Shown here piece after piece: positions 1-9,877 of a stretch of DNA of 64,000 bases. Source of the stretch: Notolepis coatsorum (Eukaryota > Chordata > Actinopteri > Aulopiformes > Paralepididae); the NCBI GenBank assembly GCA_963971535.1, contig OZ020598.1:101481947-101545946 (forward strand). The letters are read 5' to 3'. The notes under the pieces were generated by a model that worked only from the letters and a program-made list of their open reading frames with translations, was not told the origin of the DNA and searched no databases. A program made the position numbers and the translations under genes. Every line of letters starts with the position of its first letter. Position 1 is the first letter of the stretch.

Positions 1-289
1 CATAATGAACATGTCAAGTCAGTCCTACTTCAAACTAATTAGGCTTAAAGGAACATGCAAGAAGAGACAAGTAAAACAAATGAAATAACAAATGAAATAA
101 ATACCTTTTTACTGTATGAAGCACATTCTGAGGGGGCTCATACAGAACCAAGCGTTGTGTGTGTTTGGGGGAAACGTCCGGGCTGCACAGTAAGCAGTAT
201 GGTAACAGCCCTCTCTTTAATTTAATTTGGTTAATGATGTTTAGTCTTGATGTGTTGATTGTCTCCTGCCCAAGGCCTACAGATGAGAA
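1..289. other. No recognised feature
   Basis: AT-rich unique-looking sequence with no domain, terminal repeat or tRNA-like box that I recognise. The same sequence stands at 43423-43711. Confidence 0.5.
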
Positions 290-1775
290 CTGGCACCACA
301 TCACCCCGATCCTAACATCCTGGCCTCCTGTCTCTCACGTGTCAATTAAAAGGCCTCAACCATCATCCCCGTCCCCAAGAAGGCCAAGGTCACGGGCCTT
401 AATGACTACAGACCTGTCGCCCTGACCTCTGTGGTCATGAAGGTCCTGGAGCGCTTTGTCCTGGCCCACCTGAAGCTCATCACAGATCCTGTGCTGGACC
501 CGCTGCAGTTCGGAGGATGCTGTGAACATGGCTCTGCACTACACGCTGGAACATCTGGACTACGCGGGCAACTATGTCAGGATCCTGTATGTGGACTTCA
601 GCTCGGCCTTCAACACCATCCTTCCACCCATCCTGGAGCACCAGCTATCCCTGCTGCAGGTGCCGGCCTCCACTCGCAGGTGGATTACCGACTTCCTGTC
701 CAACAGGTCTCAGCGGGTGAGGCTGGGGAAGAGCATTTCCAGCTCTAGGTCCACCAGCACCAGTTCCCCGCAGGGCTGCATTCTTTCCCCACTACTGTTC
801 TCCCTGTACACCAACAGCTGTGCCTCTCTACACCCCTCGGTCAAACTCCTGAAATTCGCTGACGACACCACCCTGGCGGGTCTCATCTCCAGGGGGGACG
901 AGTCGGCCTATAGGAGGGAGATCGAGAGGCTGCAGAGCTGGTGCAGCTGCAACAACCTGGAGCTCAATGCTCAAAAGACAGTGGAGATGGTAGTGGACTT
1001 CAGGAAGAAAGCAGCCCTGCCCCCTCCCATCATACTGGGAGGCACTCAGGTGACCTCCGTGGAGTCCTCGGCATGACCATCTCCCGGGATTTGAAGTGGG
1101 AGCTCAACATCACGGGCCTGCTCAAGGAGGCCCAGGGGAGGATGTTCTTCCTCCGGCAGTTGAAGAAATATAAACTGCCGAGGACCATGATGGCCCAATT
1201 CTACACGGCCATCATTGAGTCCATCCTCACCCACTCCATCATCTCCTGGTTCCCTGCTGCAGCAGCAAAAGATCTTGCCAAGCTGCAGCGGGTGATTCGC
1301 TCCGCGGAGAGGGTGATCGGCTGTCCCCTGCCCTCCCTCAGGTCCCTGCACGACTCCAGGGCGCTGAGGAGGGCGAGGAAGATCATGGCCGACCCATCCC
1401 ACCCCGGTCACAGCCTCAAGGCTGAGGATCCCAAAGGCTGTGAAAGCTCGACACAGACTGAGCTTCTTCCCCTCAGCCGCCAGGCTGATCAATGCCCCCC
1501 CCCCCCCCCCCTCTGCCCCCAAGTGACACTGGCACAATGACACTGACTGCACTGCACTAGTCCGTACTGGATCTCTGCACTCTTCACTTTATATATATAT
1601 ATGTATTTTATTGATTAATCCCCCACTGCACTGTTTCGTTTCTTGTCTGTGTTGGTGTTGTTTACTGTGAAAAAAGAAAGAAAATGCATACACTGTATTG
1701 CTGCAACAATTACCAATGTGTTTTACACAAATGGCTAAATAAAGGAATTTGAATCTGAATCTGAATCTGAATTAC
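290..1775 (+). mobile_element. L2/CR1-type LINE, 3' part, decayed reverse transcriptase
   Basis: The RT palm is readable in three frames. From about 350 comes [29 protein letters not shown]. Frame 522-1076 has [26 protein letters not shown] and the catalytic FADDT. Frame 941-1540 continues with LGMTISRDLKW, FYTAIIESILT and RSAERVIG. Relative to the family, about 20 bp is missing near 510 (after DPLQF), a few bases are missing near 1065, and there is another frame change near 1415. It ends in a 3' UTR with AATAAA-like sequence and a (TGAATC)n tail at 1749-1775, the kind of short repeated tail used by L2/CR1 LINEs. The endonuclease is absent, so it is 5'-truncated. Clade assignment is by eye. 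Confidence 0.85.
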
Positions 1776-2060
1776 AACATCCTGGTACTCACCTGGAAAG
1801 CCCTTTGTCAACTGCCCCCCCCCCCCCCATCTCCCGTCCTCTCCCCCTACCAACCCTCTCCGTCCCTCAGAGATCCACCTAAACCCGCCTCCTCTCCCCC
1901 TAAATCCAAACTCTGCAGTGTAGCGACAGATCTCTTCTCCAGGGGCAGCGCCCAGGCTCTGGAACTCTCTCGCTCTATTTTCCAAACCTCACCTCAAGAC
2001 CCATCTCATCCCTATGCTGCACGCTCTGCCGCAATCTGTGAGGTTGCCTTGGAGGTATAA
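1776..2060 (+). mobile_element. Remnant of a second LINE, RT C-terminal end
   Basis: The translation begins YNILVLTWKAL and continues with PYQPSPSLR, a dispersed fish LINE C-terminal pattern. In copy B it runs on into a DIRDPESLALF..LKTHL-like end. Copy A lacks 28 bp at about 1966 that copy B keeps. It directly follows the tail of the preceding LINE, so one inserted next to or into the other. Only the last quarter of an RT protein is present. Confidence 0.6.
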
Positions 2061-2108
2061 TAATCCAAGTATGTTCAGGAAAAAAGAAAACAAAGAGGTA
2101 CTCTGACA

Positions 2109-2452
2109 TGTAACGGTACACAAAAACCTCGGTTCACGGTTCTCAGTACAGGGGGGGAGAATTTGGCTTTCCATATTCCACTCGGGTGATGTAATGTGCA
2201 GTTACTGTTAAGTAGGGCTGTTAACGAATATTCTATGTTCAAATTAATAATCGACTTAAGAAAAACACAAAATATATAATTATATTATATTATATTAGAA
2301 AAACTGCCCCCGGTGGGCGTGGGCCTGAATGCACGTGCGTTCCGTTAGTGGTTAAAGTAACGCTGTATTCGTGTATTTGTTCGGTACACAGCGCATACTT
2401 AACCGAAGGTCGCATACCGAAACGGTTAGGTACAAATATGTGTACCGTTACA
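2109..2452. mobile_element. hAT-like MITE
   Basis: The perfect 14-bp inverted repeat TGTAACGGTACACA stands at 2109-2122 and, inverted, at 2439-2452. The inner right end is rich in repeated CGGTTC/GGTAC words. The flanks CTCTGACA (2101-2108) and CTTTGACA (starting 2459, after a short CCCCTA extension) match at 7 of 8 bases, as expected of an 8-bp hAT target duplication. There is no coding sequence. The superfamily assignment is an inference. Confidence 0.6.
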
Positions 2453-2562
2453 CCCCTACTTTGACATCATCCATTGGCGTGGGACAGAGGTTGCAGCATG
2501 GTGGAAATATCAACCACCACTGGGGCCAGCAAGGGGACTATGTGTTTAGTTACTATTTAGAT

Positions 2563-3242
2563 CAGCGTTTCCCAAACTATGGGTCGCGACCCAAAATGGG
2601 TCGCGGACCCGTTTGTATTGGGTCGCCAATAAAAAGTTAAATAAAAATAAATAAAAAAATTCAAATATTTTATGTGTAGATGTGTTGATTCAGTTTGGCA
2701 CCACATACTTATGTGAATCTGGGTTTTCTACTCTAGCATACCTGAAAAACAAATACAGAAACAGACTAAATGCTAAGCATGACCTCAGAATAGCACTTTC
2801 AAAAACCAAGCCCAGAATAGATCTGCTGGTTGAAAACTTCTATCATGATGTCAGGTCAGTAGAATTTTTAAATAATTCAGTACAAATTAATCAGAATGTT
2901 GCTCAATGTGTTGGGGTTTAAGGTTGAGGGACGGGGGGGGGGGGTAAGAAATGGAGAGTTGAAAAAGGAAAACATGAACATGTTTGTTAATTTAAAAGTG
3001 TTACAACATTGTATGTTATGAGGTGGTGAGCAACTTAACATTACACTCTGATTATTGCTGTGATGTACTTTTAAATAAATACATTTCATATACATTTGAA
3101 ATTCATGGTTTGTTGTGTTCTTTATCAGTAGTTTATAAATGTATGTTATGGCAATTCATGATGTATTTTTGTAAGTTTGGGTCCCGGGGAAACACCAAAT
3201 TTATCTTTTGGGTCTCGAGCTGAAAAAGTTTGGGAACCCCTG
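2563..3242 (+). mobile_element. Internally deleted hAT transposon with perfect 8-bp TSD
   Basis: The left end CAGCGTTTCCCAAAC and right end GTTTGGGAACCCCTG form a 15-bp imperfect terminal inverted repeat. Identical 8-bp ATTTAGAT copies flank the element at 2555-2562 and 3243-3250. An 8-bp TSD and CAG..CTG ends are hAT hallmarks. The interior keeps only the C-terminal end of a transposase (2682-2921), so this is a 680-bp non-autonomous deletion derivative. Copy B has lost a further 90 bp inside it. Confidence 0.9.
2682..2921 (+). pseudogene. hAT transposase C-terminal (dimerisation) fragment
   Basis: The 79-residue frame contains YLCESGFSTLAYLKNKYRNR and NAKHDLRIALS, the conserved C-terminal hAT dimerisation region as found in ZBED5-like transposases. 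The DDE catalytic core and BED zinc finger are absent. Full-length family members are about 600 residues, so roughly 85-90% is missing. It lies entirely within the 2563-3242 element. Confidence 0.85.
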
Positions 3243-3372
3243 ATTTAGATCAATAACTTATGGCCCTTGAATAAACCCCTCTATGCATTTGCAACTAATT
3301 CCATTAGCTATTTCATGATTTACAGTAACATGACCTCCAATATAAACACAAAGAGCATGTGAGCTCATAAAT

Positions 3373-3510
3373 GTTCCAATAGGCCTTACTCATATAGGCA
3401 CATTATATCATATATTGTTCCAATAGGCCTTGCTCATATATGCAAATATTGTATCATATAGTATTCCAATAGGCCTTGCTTATATATGCACTGTATATTG
3501 TGTCCTATAG
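3373..3510. repeat. Tandem repeat, ~45-bp unit, three copies
   Basis: The phrase GTTCCAATAGGCCTTRCTCATATA recurs three times with diverged spacers ending ATATCATATATT. Copy B (46739-46920) carries one additional unit, so the array has changed copy number since the two blocks separated. Confidence 0.8.
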
Positions 3511-3566
3511 TGTCAAACTGTGTTCACACATTGATCTAAATATCTGCTGCTAAGAATGCCTGTTTG

Positions 3567-3722
<156 letters not shown>

Positions 3723-3832
3723 AAGGCAGAGTTCATTTGGAGGCTAAAGTCTCTGTATCATAAAGCTCCTTGTGGAGTCAATCACTCTTGTGAGTATCTA
3801 TATCTTTATATTATGTGTGTGTTACTGTTACG

Positions 3833-3956
3833 TGTGTGTGTGTGTGTGTGTGTGGTGTGTGTGTGTGTGATAGATACAGTATATGTAGTGAGAGTTGAGA
3901 CGGAGGGCACGCCTACATATCTAATGTCACCTGGGGAGTCTTATGTGTGTGTGTGT

Positions 3957-4031
<75 letters not shown>

Positions 4032-4089
4032 TGTGTGTCTGTGTGTGTGTGTGTACGTGTGCATGTGTGTGTGTGCATGTGTGTGTGTG
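3833..4089. repeat. (GT)n microsatellite in two blocks
   Basis: A short GT tract at 3833-3869 and a long one at 3943-4089 are separated by about 70 bp of unique sequence. The long tract is about 40 bp longer than in copy B. Confidence 0.97.
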
Positions 4090-4185
4090 TAATCCTCTAT
4101 GGATTGTCTCCCCAGGTATAATGGCCATATGGACTTGGCCTCCAATTCAACTCAGCTTTGTTATGCTTTGTCACTTAGACCACAA

Positions 4186-4428
<243 letters not shown>

Positions 4429-4636
4429 CTCACTTTCTCTCTTATTATCTTCTCTCCAATCCAATCAGTTAAAAGTTTATACATAAATACACAGAAGGCA
4501 GACTCATAAAGGCACAAACACATTTAAAACCACTTACTGTACAGTGCATTATAGTTTTTACCCATGATGCACTACCCATACATATTTGACAGAAGACCAT
4601 CATGGATTCTCTCACACCGTTTCAATGTAACTGAAT

Positions 4637-4793
4637 GCTGCAAGCTAGCGTAGCTTAGCACAAATTAATGAACGTGGATACGGACCAGCTAGCCTAGCTT
4701 AAAACTCTGAGAGAGGTGTTTTTGGCCAACAGCTAGGCTAGCTGGTCCGCATCCGCTTTTATTCATTTGTGATAACCTAGGCTAGTTTGCAGC
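4637..4793. repeat. Foldback (hairpin) element
   Basis: The left arm 4637-4700 and right arm 4731-4793 are inverted copies. Both hold the word CGGACCAGCTAGCCTAGCTT or its complement, and a ~30-bp loop separates them. A diverged relative stands at about 32424-32548, so this is a dispersed family rather than a local palindrome. Confidence 0.75.
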
Positions 4794-5630
4794 TGGATAG
4801 CTTTCTACAGAACGCCCAGGTCAACATCAGCGAGGACCTGTCCTGGTCTCATCACACCGGCATCGTTGTGAAGACAGCGACGGCTCTTCTTCCTCCGCAG
4901 GCTGAGGAGATTCGGCATGGACTCCAGGACACTCTGCAACTTTTACCGGTGCACCGTAGAGAGTATCCTGACTGGCTGCATCACTGCCTGGTATGGCAAC
5001 TGCTCAGCCATCGACCGCAAGGCTCTGCAAAGGGTGGTGAAGTCAGCGCATCGCCAGGACTGAGCTGCCAGCCATGGACGACCTCTACACACACAGAGGT
5101 GCAGAAGGGAAACCCGGAACATTCTCAGAGACCACAGTCACTGCAGTCACAAACCGTTCACTCTGCTACCGTCTGGCAAACGGTACCGGGGCATCCGCAC
5201 AAGAACCAGCAGGTTCAGGGACACATGCACCCTGCACTGCACCTCAAGATGCACATACGTACACTTTTATGCAAGACACTTTCTGTAGAAATTGACTATT
5301 ACTTACCTCATTTTGATATCTTGTTTTATTTATCATACTACTATTACTTATTGTTATTGGACACACATACACACACCCTGCACTGCACCTTAGCATGCAA
5401 GTACACTACAAGCAAATCATTGACTGACTTGTTATCTTCCCTCATTTTATATATTTTTTTTGATGTTACTACTACTACCTATTGTTACCATTCTTGTATT
5501 CCTTGATGTTTCTTTGATGTTGCTTAATTGTGCACTGTTGAGTCTGAGCTCGAAACACAACGATGTAATGACCTGCAATGCCCCCTGTATTGTGTATTTG
5601 ACCAATGAAGAACGTGAACTTGAACTTGAG
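4794..5630 (+). mobile_element. L2/CR1-type LINE, 3' fragment, multiply frameshifted
   Basis: Pieces in different frames read VNISEDLSWSHHT, then LPAMDDLYTHR..R-like sequence and a C-terminal end resembling YRGIRTRTSRFRD. This is the order seen at the C-terminus of fish L2/CR1 LINEs. The 3' UTR ends in GAACTTGAACTTGA repeats at about 5615-5630, the clade-typical short tail. The start is truncated at the foldback. No frame longer than the fragment is open. Confidence 0.75.
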
Positions 5631-6492
5631 AGAGGAAATTGGTATCTATCTTCTAGTCTGGTGAAGACGGTAAGTGTGTTTCCGATAATGTTCCTTTAAG
5701 CTCCTCCGGAATGGATCTCAGAATTCCCATCTTCAAAACGACGGCCATTTGTTTTTGAAGGTATAGATATGTGCTTGAGAAGAAATGCTCTCAGATACCT
5801 CTCTCCATAGGCCAGATGATATAGATTAAATGACCAGGCAAGACAGAGAGGGATAGGGGGAGAGAAATGGAAAGAGAGATAGCAAGAGGGGAGGGATAGA
5901 TATATAGAGAGAAGGGGGAGAGAGAGAAAGAGAGGAGAGATGGAGAGGTAGAGAAAGAGAGGGAGGGGGGATATAGAGAGGGGGAGAGAGAGAGGAAGAG
6001 ATAGGGAGATAGCGATGAAGAGAGAGAGGGTAGAGGGAAAGATAGATAGAGAGAGGGAGAGCAAGAGCAGGGGGGAGGGGGGAGAGGAGAAAAAGGAGAA
6101 GAAGAAATCTTTATTTGTCATGCAGATTTAACACACACCCACATGTGATGGGCGACCCACAGGAACACACACACACACACACATGCACTGAGTCGCTGAT
6201 GAAATAAGGGAGGGAAAGAAAAAGAGAGGATGAAATGATGAATGTATCTCAGGTGGAGGTGAAGGTGCCTCTTTTGACAGTAAAGGTATTAATTTAAAAT
6301 AATTTCATTCATCACTATCTGAAGTGAAAACATGATTAATCAAAAACAGTTTAAATACACGTCACACAAGACAGATGATGACAAACGAGTCGAGCGGCGG
6401 TGTAAACGAGACACCTGTTTCAGCCACTTCCTCGGGCGAGTAGCCGCGTATCCTTAGGGGTCGGACGCCAAAAGCACGTCTTGCCTTTCATC
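5631..6492. other. GA-rich low-complexity stretch and unannotated DNA
   Basis: Positions 5840-6105 are irregular GAGAGA/GGGA purine-rich sequence. A short CA tract stands at 6165-6182. The rest (5631-5840, 6190-6492) shows no recognised domain, terminal repeat or RNA gene. Confidence 0.6.
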
Positions 6493-6496
6493 TTAA

Positions 6497-6829
6497 CCCT
6501 TTCACTACCACACCACAGACGGTTAACCTTTCACTATCACACTACAGACGGTTAACCTTTCACGACCACACTACGACGGTTAACCTTTCACTACCACACT
6601 ACAGAAAGTTAACCTTTCACTACCACACTACGACGGTTAACCTTTCACTACCACACTACAGAAGGTGAACCTTTCACTAACACACTACAGACGGTTAACC
6701 TTTCACTACCACACTACTGAATGTGAACCTTTCACTATCACACTACAGACGGTTAACCTTTCACTACCACACTACAGAAGGTTAACCTTTCACTACCACA
6801 CTACAGACGGTTAACCTTTCACTACCACA
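6497..6829. repeat. 29-bp minisatellite, left part
   Basis: The unit is TTAACCTTTCACTACCACAC followed by TACAGACGG, repeated about 11 times with variant GACGG/GAAGG/GAATG junctions. Each junction GGTTAACC is itself palindromic. The unit is a derivative of the element's own terminal sequence. Copy B has about two units fewer (49881-50156). Confidence 0.95.
6825..6829. repeat. Target-site duplication of the Gypsy-type element, left
   Basis: CCACA stands immediately left of the LTR and repeats at 13805-13809 immediately right of the second LTR. Confidence 0.92.
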
Positions 6830-7159
6830 TGTTACGACCCTGGCTCAAAGGCCCGCAACCTATGTGCAAACCAACCCCAAAACCCTGTGCTCAAACTCAA
6901 AATGCTACTCTATCAAGGAATTACTGGTGTAAACTAAAGTACAAGGACAGAAGACCGTGATAGCTATCTCTTACCCAACACTCCTCTAAACACAGACCCT
7001 GCATGTGTGTTACCAGGGCTGGTTTTAAAGCTGCCAGCAGGTAACCAATCAGCACCAATTAGCTAATTGGTAGCCCTCACCTGCATGCCCCGTGACACAG
7101 GAGTGATCAGGTCTGCATGCACAGTGACACAGGAGTGATCAGGCTCCTGGTACATAACA
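6830..7159 (-). repeat. LTR (3' LTR in element orientation)
   Basis: A 330-bp direct repeat of 13475-13804 with TG..CA ends. Confidence 0.95.
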
Positions 7160-7172
7160 CCTCCCCCACCAA
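7160..7172 (-). other. Polypurine tract
   Basis: On the minus strand GGTGGGGGAGG abuts the 3' LTR. This is the expected position for the plus-strand primer of an LTR element. Confidence 0.8.
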
Positions 7173-7195
7173 ACTGGTTGCCCCAGAGGCAACCA

Positions 7196-8689
7196 CTACA
7201 CAACAACCCATAAATAAAAACAAAAAAACAACTGTGACCCATTAGCTGTCAGGGCCACTACCACAACAGCGATAACGGGTTGGCCCCTGTCGAACACGAC
7301 CACCAACCGTGTTGTATGCTCCCTTTCAACAGGCCCCTCCACCGATACCGACCTGTCAAAAATAGACTGCAAACCAAAATCAGTCTGAGAACTAATCTCA
7401 CTGCGCGCAACAGAACAGAACACAGAAAAACAAAAACCATAGATCACTGATACCACCACCGCGCCCATATCCATCCCACCCGGCACCGGCAGTTCAGGAT
7501 ACTGCAAACCGTGAACATCCAGAGTAGGATGTACCGCCTCAGGTACAGCCCCACCGTCCCTGGAACATGGCAGTACGTCAGTCCCAAAAATGTCTGGAAC
7601 ACCATCTAAAATGGCGTCACCCAAAATAACATTGTCCTGATCAAAATCAAAATGGCTGCCACTCAACAGACCAGGTCGCAAAGGCGGCTCCTGCTCCACA
7701 GGACACAGGTAACTAGGTTGACCATCACACCTAGTGCATGGCAGAGAATCAGTGTGGACATGTGGATCAATGTCAGAATCATCAACCGACATACTGGGAC
7801 CATCCCTGCCCACAAGTGAAACATTAGGGACAATAGAGCTACTGTGGGAAGGCTGGCAGCCTAAGTCAGGCTTAGTAGCCTCTCCAACTAGAACGGTGTC
7901 ACATGAATCAACAGCACCTCTCATAGCATCCTTCCCACACTCATCCTCCAATTCGTTCGTGGCCTCAGCCACCGTACAGGCTGGGAAGACCTTGAGACAC
8001 TGCGCTGCCATATCATCTCCTGCCACATGCCTCTCCGGCACGCATGTCAACTCTGGTTTCACCACCGGGCCTAACACAAAGGCACAATCAAGAGAATCAG
8101 TATGCAGAGGTACATCCACAGTGTGCTTTCCAAAATTCTCAACAGGTACACATTTTAATTCAACAAAGAATGTGTCACTAAGTGTAATGTCCCAAGTCGA
8201 AGTATCAACAACATCACTTTTGTCCTTTGACATTTCCCGTGCCACAGCACACACAGGGAACACTCCTGGATGTTTCTGTGCCAGCTCATTAGGGACCTCA
8301 GAAACCACAGAAATGGGAGTTACAACCGGAGTAGCCAACACTTTGTCACCAGCCAAATCATTCTCTAGAATGAAGGACACCCCCTTTATGGGAATGTGAG
8401 AACATACCCCCACAACAACATTGCCTGATACTAAGGGAGAATTGAGCGTGACCTCATGCAAATGTAGCGTGATCCAATCTGCGTTGTGTCTGGTGTGAGG
8501 TGGAAGTAGACTCCGACAACGGTACTCAATTGATGGTTGTTTTATTGGTGATCTCCTGTTATTGAACCAACACAGCACACACAAAACATGGCGTGAGCTA
8601 CCATCATCACCGTGTAGTCCACCTCTGCTCTCGTTCATGACAAACTCAAAGAGCGCGAGCGCGCGCGCACATTCAAAACAGCGCGCCAT
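7196..8689 (-). CDS. Long 3' reading frame of the Gypsy-type element, 497 residues
   Basis: This frame lies downstream of integrase, between it and the polypurine tract. The part around residues 75-150 (VSFILENDLAGDKV, followed by PNELAQKHPGVFPVCAV) resembles the linker between protease and RT in fish Gypsy-type Pol proteins, which normally lies upstream of RT. The middle is acidic and low in recognisable motifs. The C-terminal ~90 residues include hydrophobic runs (MDMGAVVVSVIYGFCFSVF), but no signal peptide or envelope motif is convincing. I do not assign a function. Its first ~50 residues coincide with a duplicated segment described separately. Confidence 0.55.
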   Translation of the reverse strand: MARCFECARALALFEFVMNESRGGLHGDDGSSRHVLCVLCWFNNRRSPIKQPSIEYRCRSLLPPHTRHNADWITLHLHEVTLNSPLVSGNVVVGVCSHIPIKGVSFILENDLAGDKVLATPVVTPISVVSEVPNELAQKHPGVFPVCAVAREMSKDKSDVVDTSTWDITLSDTFFVELKCVPVENFGKHTVDVPLHTDSLDCAFVLGPVVKPELTCVPERHVAGDDMAAQCLKVFPACTVAEATNELEDECGKDAMRGAVDSCDTVLVGEATKPDLGCQPSHSSSIVPNVSLVGRDGPSMSVDDSDIDPHVHTDSLPCTRCDGQPSYLCPVEQEPPLRPGLLSGSHFDFDQDNVILGDAILDGVPDIFGTDVLPCSRDGGAVPEAVHPTLDVHGLQYPELPVPGGMDMGAVVVSVIYGFCFSVFCSVARSEISSQTDFGLQSIFDRSVSVEGPVEREHTTRLVVVFDRGQPVIAVVVVALTANGSQLFFCFYLWVVV

Positions 8690-9107
8690 CCACAGTTACA
8701 ACAATTGTTAGCTACTATTAAATATATGTAGCTCAGTACAAGTCAACTTCAGCAAAAACATATGAAATAATATGAAATGAAAGACAGTGTGTAAGCATTA
8801 ATTAAACCGAAATACAAAAACAACGGTTCATACCTGTTATTGAACCAACACAGCACACACAAAACATGGCGTGAGCTACCATCATCACCGTGTAGTCCAC
8901 CTGTGATTGCCAAACAGAATACTAGTTAGCACACAACGGTACTGTGGCTGTTTTACACAGGGTGAATTAATGTCATCACACAACAGGGTATTTCAGTACC
9001 AAAACCAAAACATAAATCAATTTTACAAGTTATACATAGCAATTAAACCAGATATTAGATAACCGAAAGGGCGTACCTCTGCTCTCGTTCATGACAAACT
9101 CAAAGAG
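8556..9107 (-). repeat. Contiguous versus split duplicate segment with splice-like edges
   Basis: A 67-bp block (8556-8622) and a ~30-bp block (8623-8652) are directly joined here. The same two blocks occur a few hundred bases away but separated: 8834-8900 and 9077-9107. On the minus strand the separated blocks are bounded by AGAG|GTACG, TCACAG|GTGG and ACAG|GTATG, which fit splice donor, acceptor and donor. This suggests that the joined copy descends from a spliced RNA and the separated copy is the unspliced arrangement. The structure is identical in copy B. Confidence 0.7.
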
Positions 9108-9877
9108 AGCGATCACTTCCACCGGCGTGTCTCTCGTCGACAAACCGGCTAAACCATTTTGTACATTGGTTGAAAGTATTTACTATACAACAATTACTCA
9201 ACTGGAAAGATGACCTATCCTCTCTAAACCCATTATAAAAGACCAAAAAGGATTTCGTTTGGAGAATCAATAACTCAATATGAGGAAATTAATATAAACT
9301 AGTAACCAAGGCACCCCTCCAAAAACACTAGAGTGAGCTCGGTCCACTTTGTTCCTTCAAAGTAAGAGTGTTTCCGTCTTGGCCTACTTATTTAAGATGA
9401 AAGATAACAGTTTCTGTCCATGATTCTAGCATAACAACTTCACTCTGCTACATTCTCCCCTACTGTTTTATGCCAGATCATGGACAGTGTTCCCTTCAAT
9501 CAACTCAACAGCGTAAGTATAAACCAAAGAAATAGAAAAAAAAATAAAAAATTACAATAAGTCAACGCGTCACATGTAACTCAGTGTATTCCATTAATTC
9601 CAAACCTAGAAAATAGGTTGACCAGCTCAAAAGCTATCCGGTGAAGGATCAGGAAAAATAAAGGGGTAGCTAATCCCTCATCTAACCATAGAAAAAAAAC
9701 ATGCCATGTACATATTTATACCATGGAATACACCAAAATTACCAAATCATGTCTAATGCAATAGACAACCATAACTACCAGTATGACCCAAAGAAAATCA
9801 CACAGCAAAATCAAAGAAAGAAAAGAAAAAAAAATTATAATTAAAAAGAATCACTAAAAAAAAAATTGAGACATCTT
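8690..9877 (-). other. Non-coding interior of the Gypsy-type element
   Basis: AT-rich sequence between the integrase frame and the 3' frame. It contains the separated duplicate blocks and no long open frame. Confidence 0.6.

Noticed and set aside
6497-6829. CRISPR-like array of 29-bp repeats
   Set aside because: The units are head-to-tail without unique spacers, and the genome is eukaryotic. It is a minisatellite. The same holds for the 42-bp array at 15571-16120.
7734-8399. Plus-strand 221-codon frame
   Set aside because: It is the antisense shadow of the 497-residue minus-strand frame of the LTR element and has no domain.
7196-8689. Envelope gene in the 3' position of the LTR element
   Set aside because: No convincing signal peptide, furin site or fusion and transmembrane arrangement is visible, and part of the frame resembles a Pol linker.
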